Source of the DNA: an uncultured Oscillospiraceae bacterium
GTDB taxonomy: Bacteria > Bacillota > Clostridia > Oscillospirales > Acutalibacteraceae
NCBI GenBank assembly: GCA_900544375.1
Contig: UQUZ01000026.1
Location: 1-34,648, forward strand
Direction of reading: 5' to 3'
Length of the DNA: 34,648 bases
Positions within the stretch are counted from its first letter, which is position 1. Every line of letters starts with the position of its first letter. The position numbers and the translations under genes were made by a program. Positions 7,975-14,345 of the stretch are shown here, piece after piece. The notes under the pieces were generated by a model. That model did no database searches, was not told the DNA's origin, and was given only the letters and a program-made list of their open reading frames with translations.

Positions 7975-8445
7975 TTACAGATTGAGCACCGTCAGCAGGG
8001 AGATCAGCAGTGCAAGCACTGCATATGTCTCAACCAAAACGGCCATTGTGATTGCCTTGCCGTTTTGATCGGGCTTCTTAGCCACCACGCCGATGCCGGC
8101 GGCAGCCGTGCGCCCCTGGGCAATGGCGGAAAACAGGCCGACAATGGCAATCGGCAGGCAAGCGGCTAGATACATCAGGCCGTGCGCTGTGGTCAATTCT
8201 ACCGGATTGCCACCCAGCAGGCCGATTCGGTTTAAAACCAGCACGGCGGTCAAAAGGCCGTAAAGGCCCTGTGTGCCGGGCAAAAGCTGCAACAGCAGAA
8301 GCTTGCCGAACTTGCCGGGATCCTCTGCGATCACGCCTGCGGCCGCCTCACCTGCGATTCCAACGCCTTTTGCAGAGCCGATACCTGCCATCAAAGCGGC
8401 CAAAACCGCACCCAAAACTGCAAATGCTACGCCTAAACTATTCAT
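7975..8445 (-). CDS. ntpK: V-type ATPase proteolipid (c-ring) subunit K with Na+ signature
   Basis: This is the four-helix double-hairpin proteolipid that forms the rotating membrane ring and carries the coupling ion. From MNSLGVAFAVLGAVLAALMA it has 156 residues, the length of E. hirae NtpK. The residues that coordinate Na+ in the E. hirae ring are all present: Leu55, Thr58 and Gln59 in LLPGTQGLYG, Gln110 in FSAIAQGR, and the carboxylate Glu139 in VETYAVLALL. This predicts a Na+-translocating enzyme. The longer frame starting upstream lacks support; the chosen ATG has GAAAGGAATGATT upstream. A 132-nt hairpin-rich gap separates it from ntpI. Confidence 0.95.
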   Translation of the reverse strand: MNSLGVAFAVLGAVLAALMAGIGSAKGVGIAGEAAAGVIAEDPGKFGKLLLLQLLPGTQGLYGLLTAVLVLNRIGLLGGNPVELTTAHGLMYLAACLPIAIVGLFSAIAQGRTAAAGIGVVAKKPDQNGKAITMAVLVETYAVLALLISLLTVLNL

Positions 8446-8577
8446 AATAAAAATCATTCCTTTCGCTGCGCGCAAGGCGCAAATAGTGGTGAAAAAGCGG
8501 CGATTCCCGTGAAGCGGAATTTGGCTTCTTCAGAGCCAAAAAAAACGCTCTTTCGTGGCGCGAAAGCTTCTTTCGCG
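8446..8577 (-). promoter_or_regulatory. Hairpin-rich region with T8 tract between ntpI and ntpK
   Basis: On the minus strand a perfect 9-bp stem GCGCGAAAG/CTTTCGCGC (8558-8578) starts at the ntpI stop codon. An overlapping alternative, CTTTCG/CGAAAG, leads into AGCG and a run of eight T (8538-8545). A further TTGGCT/AGCCAA hairpin follows at about 8521-8540. The arrangement resembles an attenuator or partial terminator with competing folds, or an RNase processing site that would free a ntpK-led transcript. Confidence 0.5.
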
Positions 8578-10560
8578 CTACGCTTCCTCCTTGAATTTCA
8601 CATACTTCGTGTGTACGGCAAAGGGCTTGAAGGCGCGGCCTCCACCCTCATAGAATTTGGAAAACAGCTCTACATACTGAAGCCGGTTGGTATGCACATA
8701 TGCGCCGAGCATGTTGATCGCCATATTGAGCGTGTGCCCGACAATAAAAACGAAGAAGAGCAAAATGCCCTTTACAATCGGATTCTCCGGGATCGTGCCC
8801 AACAGGTTTACCACCTGCCCGATCACGCCGGTTGCAAGCCCCAATGCCAGCAGGCGGGAATAGGACAATACGTCGCTAAGGTAGCCGGAGGCCGCATTAT
8901 ATAGCCCGTAAAGCCCCCCGCCCAGGCGGGCAAAGATATTTTTGGAGGTACGGCTCGCCGTCAGAATAATCAGAATCACTCCCACGAGCATCACATACAT
9001 CCCAATGGTATTCAGGATGGCGGGCACCTCGGTGAGCATGCCTGCGCCTACCGGCGCCGCCCCCAGCACCAAAAGATAAATCGGCGCCGTGTCACAGAAG
9101 GCGTCCCAGCGCTTGCCAGCCGTCCAGAGCTGATAGAAATGCACGCCCAGGCCCAAAAATAAATGCAAAATGCCAAGCCCCAGCGAGAACAGCAGCAGCT
9201 TCATCGGGTCGCTCACCGGATCAAACCAGATCGCCATCCGCGGTGCGGGCCGATGCAAAAAGTTTTTGCAAATAACCGGCACAATATCGCCGAACCAGGT
9301 GCCGAACAGCGCGCCCCAAAAGATGGTGGACACGCCGGAATAAAGAAACATCTTCATCGTTTTGCGCATGTTGCCTTCCAGCGGGAACTTTTTCAGCGCG
9401 AGGGCTGATACAAGCACCATCAGGCAGCCATAGCCTGCGTCGGAGAGCATCAGGCCAAAAAACAAATAGTAGAACACCGCCATGACCGGCGTGGGGTCGA
9501 TATCCTTCTTCGCCGGCAGGGCATACATCTCTGTGATCGGCTCCACCGGTGAGGAGAACCCATTGTTCTCCAGGAGCACGGGCACATCCTCATCCTCCTC
9601 CGGCTCGGAAATCGTGATGGCAACGCGAAAGCGCTGCTCCAGCTCGTTGACCAGCCGGGTGACTTCTCTTTCTGGAAGATATCCTTCGAGGATCATGGTG
9701 TTTTTCGTCATGCCCAAACGGTTGAGCACCTCATATTTTTCCTTGCGCATGGTAAAATAATCGATCAGGAAATCAATGCCCGGTTCACAGCCAGTGAAGC
9801 CGGCAATCTCCTTGCGCGCCCGGTTTACAGCCTCTTCACATTCGCCCGTGCGCAGCTGCATTGCCCGGATGCACTGCTCCGGCGGCTCCTTTCCCGGGTC
9901 GGACGGGCGGGCAAAGCCCTGCGCCCGCAGCGCCTCCTCCACCTGCTGCGCAATGGTATCCAGGCAGATCACCCAAATGCAGGTTTGCTCTTTTGTGGCG
10001 AAAGCGACCTCCAATTCAAATGCTGTCGGAGCATTGTCCCCTTCCCGTAGAAACGCCGTGAGCTCCTCAGCGGAGTGGAAGCCGGGCAGGCTGCCTGCAA
10101 AGCAGCGCGTGCGGCGCGTTGAGGCGGCCGCCATGGAGACATCCAGCTTTCGCCAGGGCTCCAGCGCATCCATTTGGGTGCGCAGGCGGATCATTTCTTC
10201 AGAAGCGTCATGGATTTGTTTTTCCAGCGATACAATATCATAGCACTTCTTGAGCATACGCTCCGCTTGCTCAACCTGCTTGCCAAAAGCTTCTGTGGTG
10301 AGCTCGCGCCGCCCCCGTAGGGAGTCGAACAAACCGGTTTTCACCGGCACATAGCGCGCCATGATCTCCTTCGCCTGCTCTGCCAAATTCAAATTTTTTT
10401 CAAAAACGCCGATCATCGCCTGTGTGTTGAGGCGCACCAGCTCCTCATCCGTATTATCACAGATTTCCACCACACCCCGGCGCTGCAACCGCTCTACAAT
10501 CTTTTTGCTATCGCTGAGCAGAGCGGCGATCTCAATGCGCTTCATCTTACATTTTGCCAT
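8578..10560 (-). CDS. ntpI: V-type ATP synthase subunit I (membrane stator, a-subunit type)
   Basis: Subunit I (116-kDa/a-subunit family) provides the half-channels for the ion in the membrane and anchors the peripheral stalks. The 660 residues divide into a soluble N-terminal half (1 to about 340, with coiled-coil segments such as VNELEQRFRVAI) and a C-terminal half with about seven to eight membrane helices. The family-typical segment PTPVMAVFYYLFFGLMLSDAGYG marks the first helices. SDVLSYSRLLALGLATGVIG contains the essential arginine (YSRLLALGLA) and VGHTLNMAINMLGAYVHTNRLQYVEFF-like C-terminus is present. It overlaps the upstream G/H gene by 14 nt. Confidence 0.96.
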   Translation of the reverse strand: MAKCKMKRIEIAALLSDSKKIVERLQRRGVVEICDNTDEELVRLNTQAMIGVFEKNLNLAEQAKEIMARYVPVKTGLFDSLRGRRELTTEAFGKQVEQAERMLKKCYDIVSLEKQIHDASEEMIRLRTQMDALEPWRKLDVSMAAASTRRTRCFAGSLPGFHSAEELTAFLREGDNAPTAFELEVAFATKEQTCIWVICLDTIAQQVEEALRAQGFARPSDPGKEPPEQCIRAMQLRTGECEEAVNRARKEIAGFTGCEPGIDFLIDYFTMRKEKYEVLNRLGMTKNTMILEGYLPEREVTRLVNELEQRFRVAITISEPEEDEDVPVLLENNGFSSPVEPITEMYALPAKKDIDPTPVMAVFYYLFFGLMLSDAGYGCLMVLVSALALKKFPLEGNMRKTMKMFLYSGVSTIFWGALFGTWFGDIVPVICKNFLHRPAPRMAIWFDPVSDPMKLLLFSLGLGILHLFLGLGVHFYQLWTAGKRWDAFCDTAPIYLLVLGAAPVGAGMLTEVPAILNTIGMYVMLVGVILIILTASRTSKNIFARLGGGLYGLYNAASGYLSDVLSYSRLLALGLATGVIGQVVNLLGTIPENPIVKGILLFFVFIVGHTLNMAINMLGAYVHTNRLQYVELFSKFYEGGGRAFKPFAVHTKYVKFKEEA

Positions 10561-10897
10561 CAGAGCGTCTCCCTTCTATGGGGTATTGCGGGATTATACA
10601 GCGGATTACCGTTGTGGCGGCGCCCAACTGCTTCGCCTGCACGCCATCGCGCAGAGCACTCGCCTGCCTGTAGCCTTCCTGCTCCATTTTGCGCAGGATT
10701 TCCTCTGCCTGCTCCTTTGTTTCTCGCCGCAGTACATCCGCTTCCTGGCGTGCCAGATTCGTTTGCTCTGCGAGGAGGCTCGCGCCATCCTCCCGCGCCT
10801 GCCGTATCAGCTCCTTTGCCTGCGCGTGAGCCTGCTCCACAGCGAGGTCGGCCTGCCGTTCTGCTTGCAGGATTTCATTGACCGTTTTGGATGCCAC
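10547..10897 (-). CDS. ntpF: V-type ATPase peripheral stalk subunit G/H (NtpF-like)
   Basis: This is the first gene of the operon, a 116-residue protein that is almost entirely charged alpha helix: VASKTVNEILQAERQADLAV, then AHAQAKELIRQAREDGASLL and QEADVLRRETKEQAEEILRK. Such a coiled coil in this position matches the E. hirae NtpF (G/H-type) subunit that pairs with subunit E. The start is a GTG at 10897, set by a very strong GGAGGTGAT (10901-10909); the upstream extension has no such signal. Its end overlaps ntpI by 14 nt. Sequence conservation in this family is poor, so the call rests on composition and position. Confidence 0.88.
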   Translation of the reverse strand: MASKTVNEILQAERQADLAVEQAHAQAKELIRQAREDGASLLAEQTNLARQEADVLRRETKEQAEEILRKMEQEGYRQASALRDGVQAKQLGAATTVIRCIIPQYPIEGRRSDGKM

Positions 10898-10976
10898 AGT
10901 ATCACCTCCTGCCGGCTTACAGCCGCTCTGTAGCCCTCTTTGCTTCCAGGCTTGGAGCGGCCGAAATTTGAAAATC

Positions 10977-10985
10977 ATTATAGCA
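10977..10985 (-). promoter_or_regulatory. Extended -10 promoter of the V-ATPase operon
   Basis: The minus strand reads TGCTATAAT, a perfect extended -10 element, about 80 nt before the ntpF GTG. No good -35 hexamer lies at the usual spacing, which extended -10 promoters tolerate. Confidence 0.55.
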
Positions 10986-11020
10986 CATTACAAATAGCTT
11001 TTATAGGTTTTCATAAAAAA

Positions 11021-11049
11021 TTCAAGTTTGAAAAACTTTTCTATATAAA
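11021..11049 (+). promoter_or_regulatory. Probable promoter of the DUF4830 gene
   Basis: TTCAAG (11021-11026), a 17-nt spacer and TATAAA (11044-11049) precede the start codon of the plus-strand gene by about 70 nt. The promoter lies back to back with that of the V-ATPase operon in an AT-rich divergent region. Confidence 0.45.
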
Positions 11050-11119
11050 TTGTTGATATCGCATTTCGAGGACGCATGAAAAACCTCTGGTTCGCATAAA
11101 GATTTGTGAGGTGGTTGAC

Positions 11120-11674
11120 ATGTTTGTATACTCTGTAAAATCTTCAAAAATTAAAATGGTCATTCTGGTTCTGCTCGTCGTCCTGCTTGTGCTCGCCATG
11201 CTTCTCGTAACACGTCTCCACCAGCCGGCAGAAGCCGACAGCGTGCTGAATATCAAGGCGGAAAATGCGGAGCAGCGCGTTGCATTCCTGTCGCAATTCG
11301 GATGGAGCTTCGATGAAGATCCGGTTGAGGTTGCAGAAGTGATCATCCCGCCGGAATTTGACGAGGTTTATGAAAAATACAATGCGATCCAAAAGGAACA
11401 GGGCTTCGACCTGACGAAATATCAGGGAAAACGGGTCAAACGATGGACCTATGCAATCAAAAATTATCCGGGGTATGCGGCAGACAGCGGCTGCATCCAT
11501 GCAAACCTACTCGTCTATGAGGGGCAGGTGATCGGCGGGGACGTCTGCTCTGTGGAGCTCAACGGCTTTATGCACGGTTTTGACTATCCAACGGATACCT
11601 CCACCCCGCAAACCCCTTCGGAATCCAGCCCCAGTATTTCAGAAACAGCCGCCGGTCAAACCAACGCCGCATAA
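11120..11674 (+). CDS. DUF4830-like membrane-anchored extracytoplasmic protein
   Basis: The 184-residue protein has a short basic N-terminus (MFVYSVKSSKIKM), one strong membrane helix at about 14-34 (VILVLLVVLLVLAMLLV) and an extracytoplasmic domain. The region from about 50 to 160 resembles DUF4830: AEQRVAFLSQFGWSFDEDPV, then IIPPEFDEVYEKYNAIQKEQ, GFDLTKYQGKRVKRWTYAIK and a closing GGDVCSVELNGFMHGF. The tail is Thr/Ser/Pro-rich and probably disordered. DUF4830 has no known function; the anchor could also be an uncleaved signal. The ATG at 11120 is preferred over the GTG at 11111 because GAGGTGG lies 5 nt before it. It is monocistronic, ending at a strong terminator. Confidence 0.85.
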   Translation: MFVYSVKSSKIKMVILVLLVVLLVLAMLLVTRLHQPAEADSVLNIKAENAEQRVAFLSQFGWSFDEDPVEVAEVIIPPEFDEVYEKYNAIQKEQGFDLTKYQGKRVKRWTYAIKNYPGYAADSGCIHANLLVYEGQVIGGDVCSVELNGFMHGFDYPTDTSTPQTPSESSPSISETAAGQTNAA

Positions 11675-11707
11675 CGGCAGTCCAGATTTCACCACCGCAT
11701 TCTCAAA

Positions 11708-11769
11708 ACAAAAAGCAATGGACAAATGTGGATTCCTTAAGGGGACTACATTTGTCCATTGCTTTTTGT
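11708..11769. terminator. Strong bidirectional terminator (22-bp perfect stem)
   Basis: Positions 11708-11729 and 11748-11769 are perfect reverse complements, with A-rich and T-rich outer ends so that a U-run follows in both directions. It ends the DUF4830 gene on the plus strand. The 18-nt loop contains a small CCTTAAGG palindrome. Confidence 0.88.
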
Positions 11770-11880
11770 TGCTTCGGCAGCCGGCTCATTCTGCCTGCCA
11801 AATAGATGGTATTCCAGCAGCCGTTTAGCTGGTTCTCTCCCAAAAATCCGGACACAGCTGGCCCGAACGCCGGCCTACGC

Positions 11881-11922
11881 TTAAAAAAGCCCTGTGCACA
11901 CTACCCGCTAGTGCACAGGGCT
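11881..11922 (-). terminator. Terminator of the BspA-like gene
   Basis: AGCCCTGTGCAC (minus-strand reading) pairs perfectly with GTGCACAGGGCT over 12 bp with an 11-nt loop, followed by TTTTTTAA. It lies just downstream of the stop codon at 11941. Confidence 0.88.
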
Positions 11923-11940
11923 ACTGCTATCGTGCTGTCA

Positions 11941-12762
11941 TTAGAACAAGCAGATCAGGAAGGTCTTCTCCTGAAAGCGCTCCCACTCGCCGCCCTGGAA
12001 GGTTTTGTTGCCGGCTTTGTGATAGAGCTTTGCATTGTTTTCAATCAACGAGAAAACATTGCTGCCAAGCTCCGGCGCGTTGCCATCAAAATAGACCTTC
12101 ATCAGGCGAACATCGCCCCAAAAAGCACGGTCGCCGATATTCGTCAGTGTTTTGGGGAAATGCACCTTTTCCAGCCGATTGCAAGCGGAAAATGCGCCCG
12201 CGCCGATGGTTGCAACGCCCTTCATGCTGGCGCTCTCTAAGCGGCCGCATCCGCTGAACGCATAGTCGCCAACCGTACGAACGCTCCTAGGCAGCTTAAT
12301 GCTCCCCAAACGGCCACAGCCGCTGAACGCGTAGTTGCCGATGGACTGCGTGCCGTTCAGGATAGAAACCCACTCGAGCCTTCCGCAGCCCGCAAAAGCA
12401 TAGTCGCCGATGACCCTCACATTAGAGGGAATCGTGATGAAAGTGATCCGGTCGCTCTCGTAAAACGCATGATCTTCAATGGTTTTCACCGTTAACGGCA
12501 GGTATACATTTTGCAGCCTTCCGATTCGGCTAAAGGCATAGGAGCCAATCACGGTAACGGGCTTGCCCGCAATTCTGGATGGGATGGACAAGATCGCTTT
12601 ATTTTCGTTATAGGCAGTGATCTTAACCTCCTTGCCGTCATTGATCAGCTCATAGGAATACGGGCCTGAGTTCGCTGCGAAGGCGCTCGTTGCAGCTGCA
12701 AAAACAGAGCACAGCATTACGACCGCTAAAATCAGGCTGAGCATTTTTCTGGTTTTCTTCAT
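11941..12762 (-). CDS. Secreted BspA-type leucine-rich-repeat protein
   Basis: The 273-residue protein begins with a clear signal peptide, MKKTRKMLSLILAVVMLCSV followed by FAAATSAFA with likely cleavage before ANSGP. Residues 40 to 250 contain at least eight LRR_5 (BspA/Treponema type) repeats of about 23 residues with the core GxYAFSGCGRLxxIxLP. Examples are IGNYAFSGCGRLGSIKLP and VGDYAFSGCGRLESASM. Such proteins are cell-surface or secreted adhesion or binding modules. No LPXTG, choline-binding or SLH anchor is visible, so it is probably released or loosely held. The start is chosen at GAAAGGGTGA-preceded ATG 12762; the longer frame adds a non-signal leader. It has its own promoter and terminator. 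Confidence 0.9.
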   Translation of the reverse strand: MKKTRKMLSLILAVVMLCSVFAAATSAFAANSGPYSYELINDGKEVKITAYNENKAILSIPSRIAGKPVTVIGSYAFSRIGRLQNVYLPLTVKTIEDHAFYESDRITFITIPSNVRVIGDYAFAGCGRLEWVSILNGTQSIGNYAFSGCGRLGSIKLPRSVRTVGDYAFSGCGRLESASMKGVATIGAGAFSACNRLEKVHFPKTLTNIGDRAFWGDVRLMKVYFDGNAPELGSNVFSLIENNAKLYHKAGNKTFQGGEWERFQEKTFLICLF

Positions 12763-12791
12763 TTTTTTCACCCTTTCAGATTCATTGCATC

Positions 12792-12821
12792 TGGCGGAAG
12801 CATCGGTTCCCCCTTCCGCCA
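12792..12821 (-). promoter_or_regulatory. Hairpin in the 5' UTR of the BspA-like gene
   Basis: TGGCGGAAG and CTTCCGCCA form a perfect 9-bp stem with a 12-nt loop, about 30 nt upstream of the start codon and within the predicted leader. It could protect the mRNA or regulate initiation. There is no U-tract. Confidence 0.5.
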
Positions 12822-12835
12822 AATTGTCATTTTTT

Positions 12836-12864
12836 ATTGTACACAAGGAGGTGAGATATGTCAA
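12836..12864 (-). promoter_or_regulatory. Consensus promoter of the BspA-like gene
   Basis: The minus strand has a perfect TTGACA (12859-12864), a 17-nt spacer and TACAAT (12836-12841). The leader would be about 70 nt. Confidence 0.8.
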
Positions 12865-12962
12865 CCATACCTAAAAATAAAACAAGACTATCGATAAAAC
12901 AATTCATTTTGCATGGCAATCTTGTTTGTAAAGCAAAGCTTGCTTTCACTAGAACAGAGTAA
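12858..12962 (+). CDS. Possible 34-aa small protein (speculative)
   Basis: An ATG at 12858 is preceded by AAGGAGGTGAGAT, close to an ideal ribosome binding site, and opens a 34-codon frame (MSTIPKNKTRLSIKQF...) rich in Lys/Arg and ending with TAA. A short hairpin with a T5 tract follows at 12984-13006. Against it, the ribosome binding site and ATG overlap the minus-strand BspA promoter, so the apparent signal could be fortuitous, and no good plus-strand promoter is visible. No family was recognised. Confidence 0.25.
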   Translation: MSTIPKNKTRLSIKQFILHGNLVCKAKLAFTRTE

Positions 12963-13032
12963 GGGATACACACTGCTTATGAGGGCAGCCATCTGCCGGC
13001 TCTTTTTGTTACTTACCGGTATGATCGGCATG

Positions 13033-13077
13033 AAAAGAGCCGCCGCAGAACGCTTTACATTCTGCGGCGGCCTTTTT
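13033..13077. terminator. Bidirectional terminator downstream of the esterase gene
   Basis: GCCGCCGCAGAA (13039-13050) and TTCTGCGGCGGC (13060-13071) form a 12-bp perfect stem with a 9-nt loop. T5 follows on the plus strand and TCTTTT on the minus strand. It probably ends the minus-strand gene that stops at 13142, and could also end a plus-strand small transcript. Confidence 0.8.
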
Positions 13078-13141
13078 CCAATATCCACTTTCCTCTCTCG
13101 GCACAATGTCCACCCAAATCCATAAGGCGATCTATTCCATA

Positions 13142-14215
13142 CTAAATAACACCGATCCGGTCCAACTCAATTTGGATCAATGTGCGCAGGATCTCCGGAA
13201 TCATGCAAATTAGACGCCCTAATTCCTCGCAGAGGCTCCTCACCCGATAACTCCCACTGCCCTGCGAAGGGGTGCCGTCATAATTAGAAGAAAATTGGGA
13301 AAGCCAGGAAATCATCCCTTCCGGATGTGTAAGCGCGATCGGGCGCCCACAGCCATCCCTTGTTTCCATATTGTAATAGCCGCCGTTGTCATAGGTGAAC
13401 ATATCATAGGTGACCGCAACCCACGCGGCATGGTCGCTCTCCGCCTGCGTACCGTCTGGATTCTTAACCGTGCCGAGCACGGACAGCCGATCATCCGCCG
13501 GGCGGCTTGTTACAGCAGTTAAATATTCCCACTCGTATTCTACAAAGGAATAGTAGCCTGCAATAGCATCATACTTGCTGGCAACAAACCACATGGGAAT
13601 ATCTTTTATGAAATGCATCTGTCTTTTGGTAGGCTTAAAAAAAGCAGGGCAAATCGGAAACGCAGCCGCAAAAAAAGAAGGATAAGCGATCGTCATTTTC
13701 AGCGTCATCTTACCGCCCATCGAAAATCCGCCGATATAAATCCGCGTTGTATCAATGGTATCCCTGTGCTGTGCAATAAAATCATCAATTGCAGCCTTGA
13801 GCGGCACAATCATAGAATCATTCCAATATAGATACTGCTCCTCATGGGAACGCGGCACAAAAAGATATGCTCCGCCCGCGCCGGTAAACCTTTTTTGAAA
13901 CTCTGCACTCGACCAATAGGCAAAATCATTATTTTTTACTGGCTGGCCCGACTCACCGCCCTGCATCATTCCATGCAGCCAGATCACCAGCGGATATTTC
14001 TGTGTGTCACCCTTTTCGGCGGGCGCATAGTAGGAGTAGTCGATCGCATACCCACCCGCTTCCGGCCCGCAGCCGCTTTCAAACTGGCCGCGCAGCGCCT
14101 CAATTCCGGCGGAAAGAGGAAGCGCCTGCTTCCCCGGCGCCGCCTGCACCGGCATCGCCGCTGCGATCAGCAGGCAGGCGATAAGCAAAATTGCGGTAAT
14201 TCTTCTGGTTTTCAC
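13142..14215 (-). CDS. Secreted alpha/beta-hydrolase, esterase type
   Basis: The 357-residue protein has a signal peptide (MKTRRITAILLIACLLIAAA, probable cleavage after VQAA) and an alpha/beta-hydrolase domain. The nucleophile elbow is GFSMGG with Ser165, the oxyanion region HGMMQGGE is near residue 81, a candidate acid Asp216 lies in SKYDA, and the candidate base is His262 in SDHAAW. The fold type suggests a feruloyl/acetyl esterase or depolymerase-like enzyme (LpqC/Esterase_phb-like) acting on extracellular polymers, but the substrate cannot be read. The C-terminal 37 residues form an unusual extra hydrophobic helix pair. The start codon is GTG, 9 nt after AAAGGGGG. It is monocistronic with its own promoter and terminator. 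Confidence 0.88.
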   Translation of the reverse strand: MKTRRITAILLIACLLIAAAMPVQAAPGKQALPLSAGIEALRGQFESGCGPEAGGYAIDYSYYAPAEKGDTQKYPLVIWLHGMMQGGESGQPVKNNDFAYWSSAEFQKRFTGAGGAYLFVPRSHEEQYLYWNDSMIVPLKAAIDDFIAQHRDTIDTTRIYIGGFSMGGKMTLKMTIAYPSFFAAAFPICPAFFKPTKRQMHFIKDIPMWFVASKYDAIAGYYSFVEYEWEYLTAVTSRPADDRLSVLGTVKNPDGTQAESDHAAWVAVTYDMFTYDNGGYYNMETRDGCGRPIALTHPEGMISWLSQFSSNYDGTPSQGSGSYRVRSLCEELGRLICMIPEILRTLIQIELDRIGVI

Positions 14216-14246
14216 CTTCTGTATCCCCCTTTCTGTAATTAAGATA

Positions 14247-14275
14247 ATTCTATATCGTCAAACAAAACTTGTCAA
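14247..14275 (-). promoter_or_regulatory. Promoter of the secreted esterase gene
   Basis: The minus strand has a perfect TTGACA (14270-14275), a 17-nt spacer and TAGAAT (14247-14252), giving a leader of about 25 nt before the GTG start at 14215. Confidence 0.8.
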
Positions 14276-14345
14276 TCGGTATAATATCGGATGATTCCTT
14301 TGCTTTATATAAGACGTTTTGCACAACAATCTGCCTTTTACCAGT

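Noticed and set aside
12888..13125. Frames of about 70 aa on both strands across the 13.0-kb terminator
   Set aside because: Each runs through the strong terminator hairpin and has no ribosome binding site; only the 34-codon frame at 12858 has initiation signals.
13142..14215. Confident annotation of the esterase as feruloyl esterase
   Set aside because: Only the fold and catalytic residues can be read; the substrate pocket is not diagnostic.
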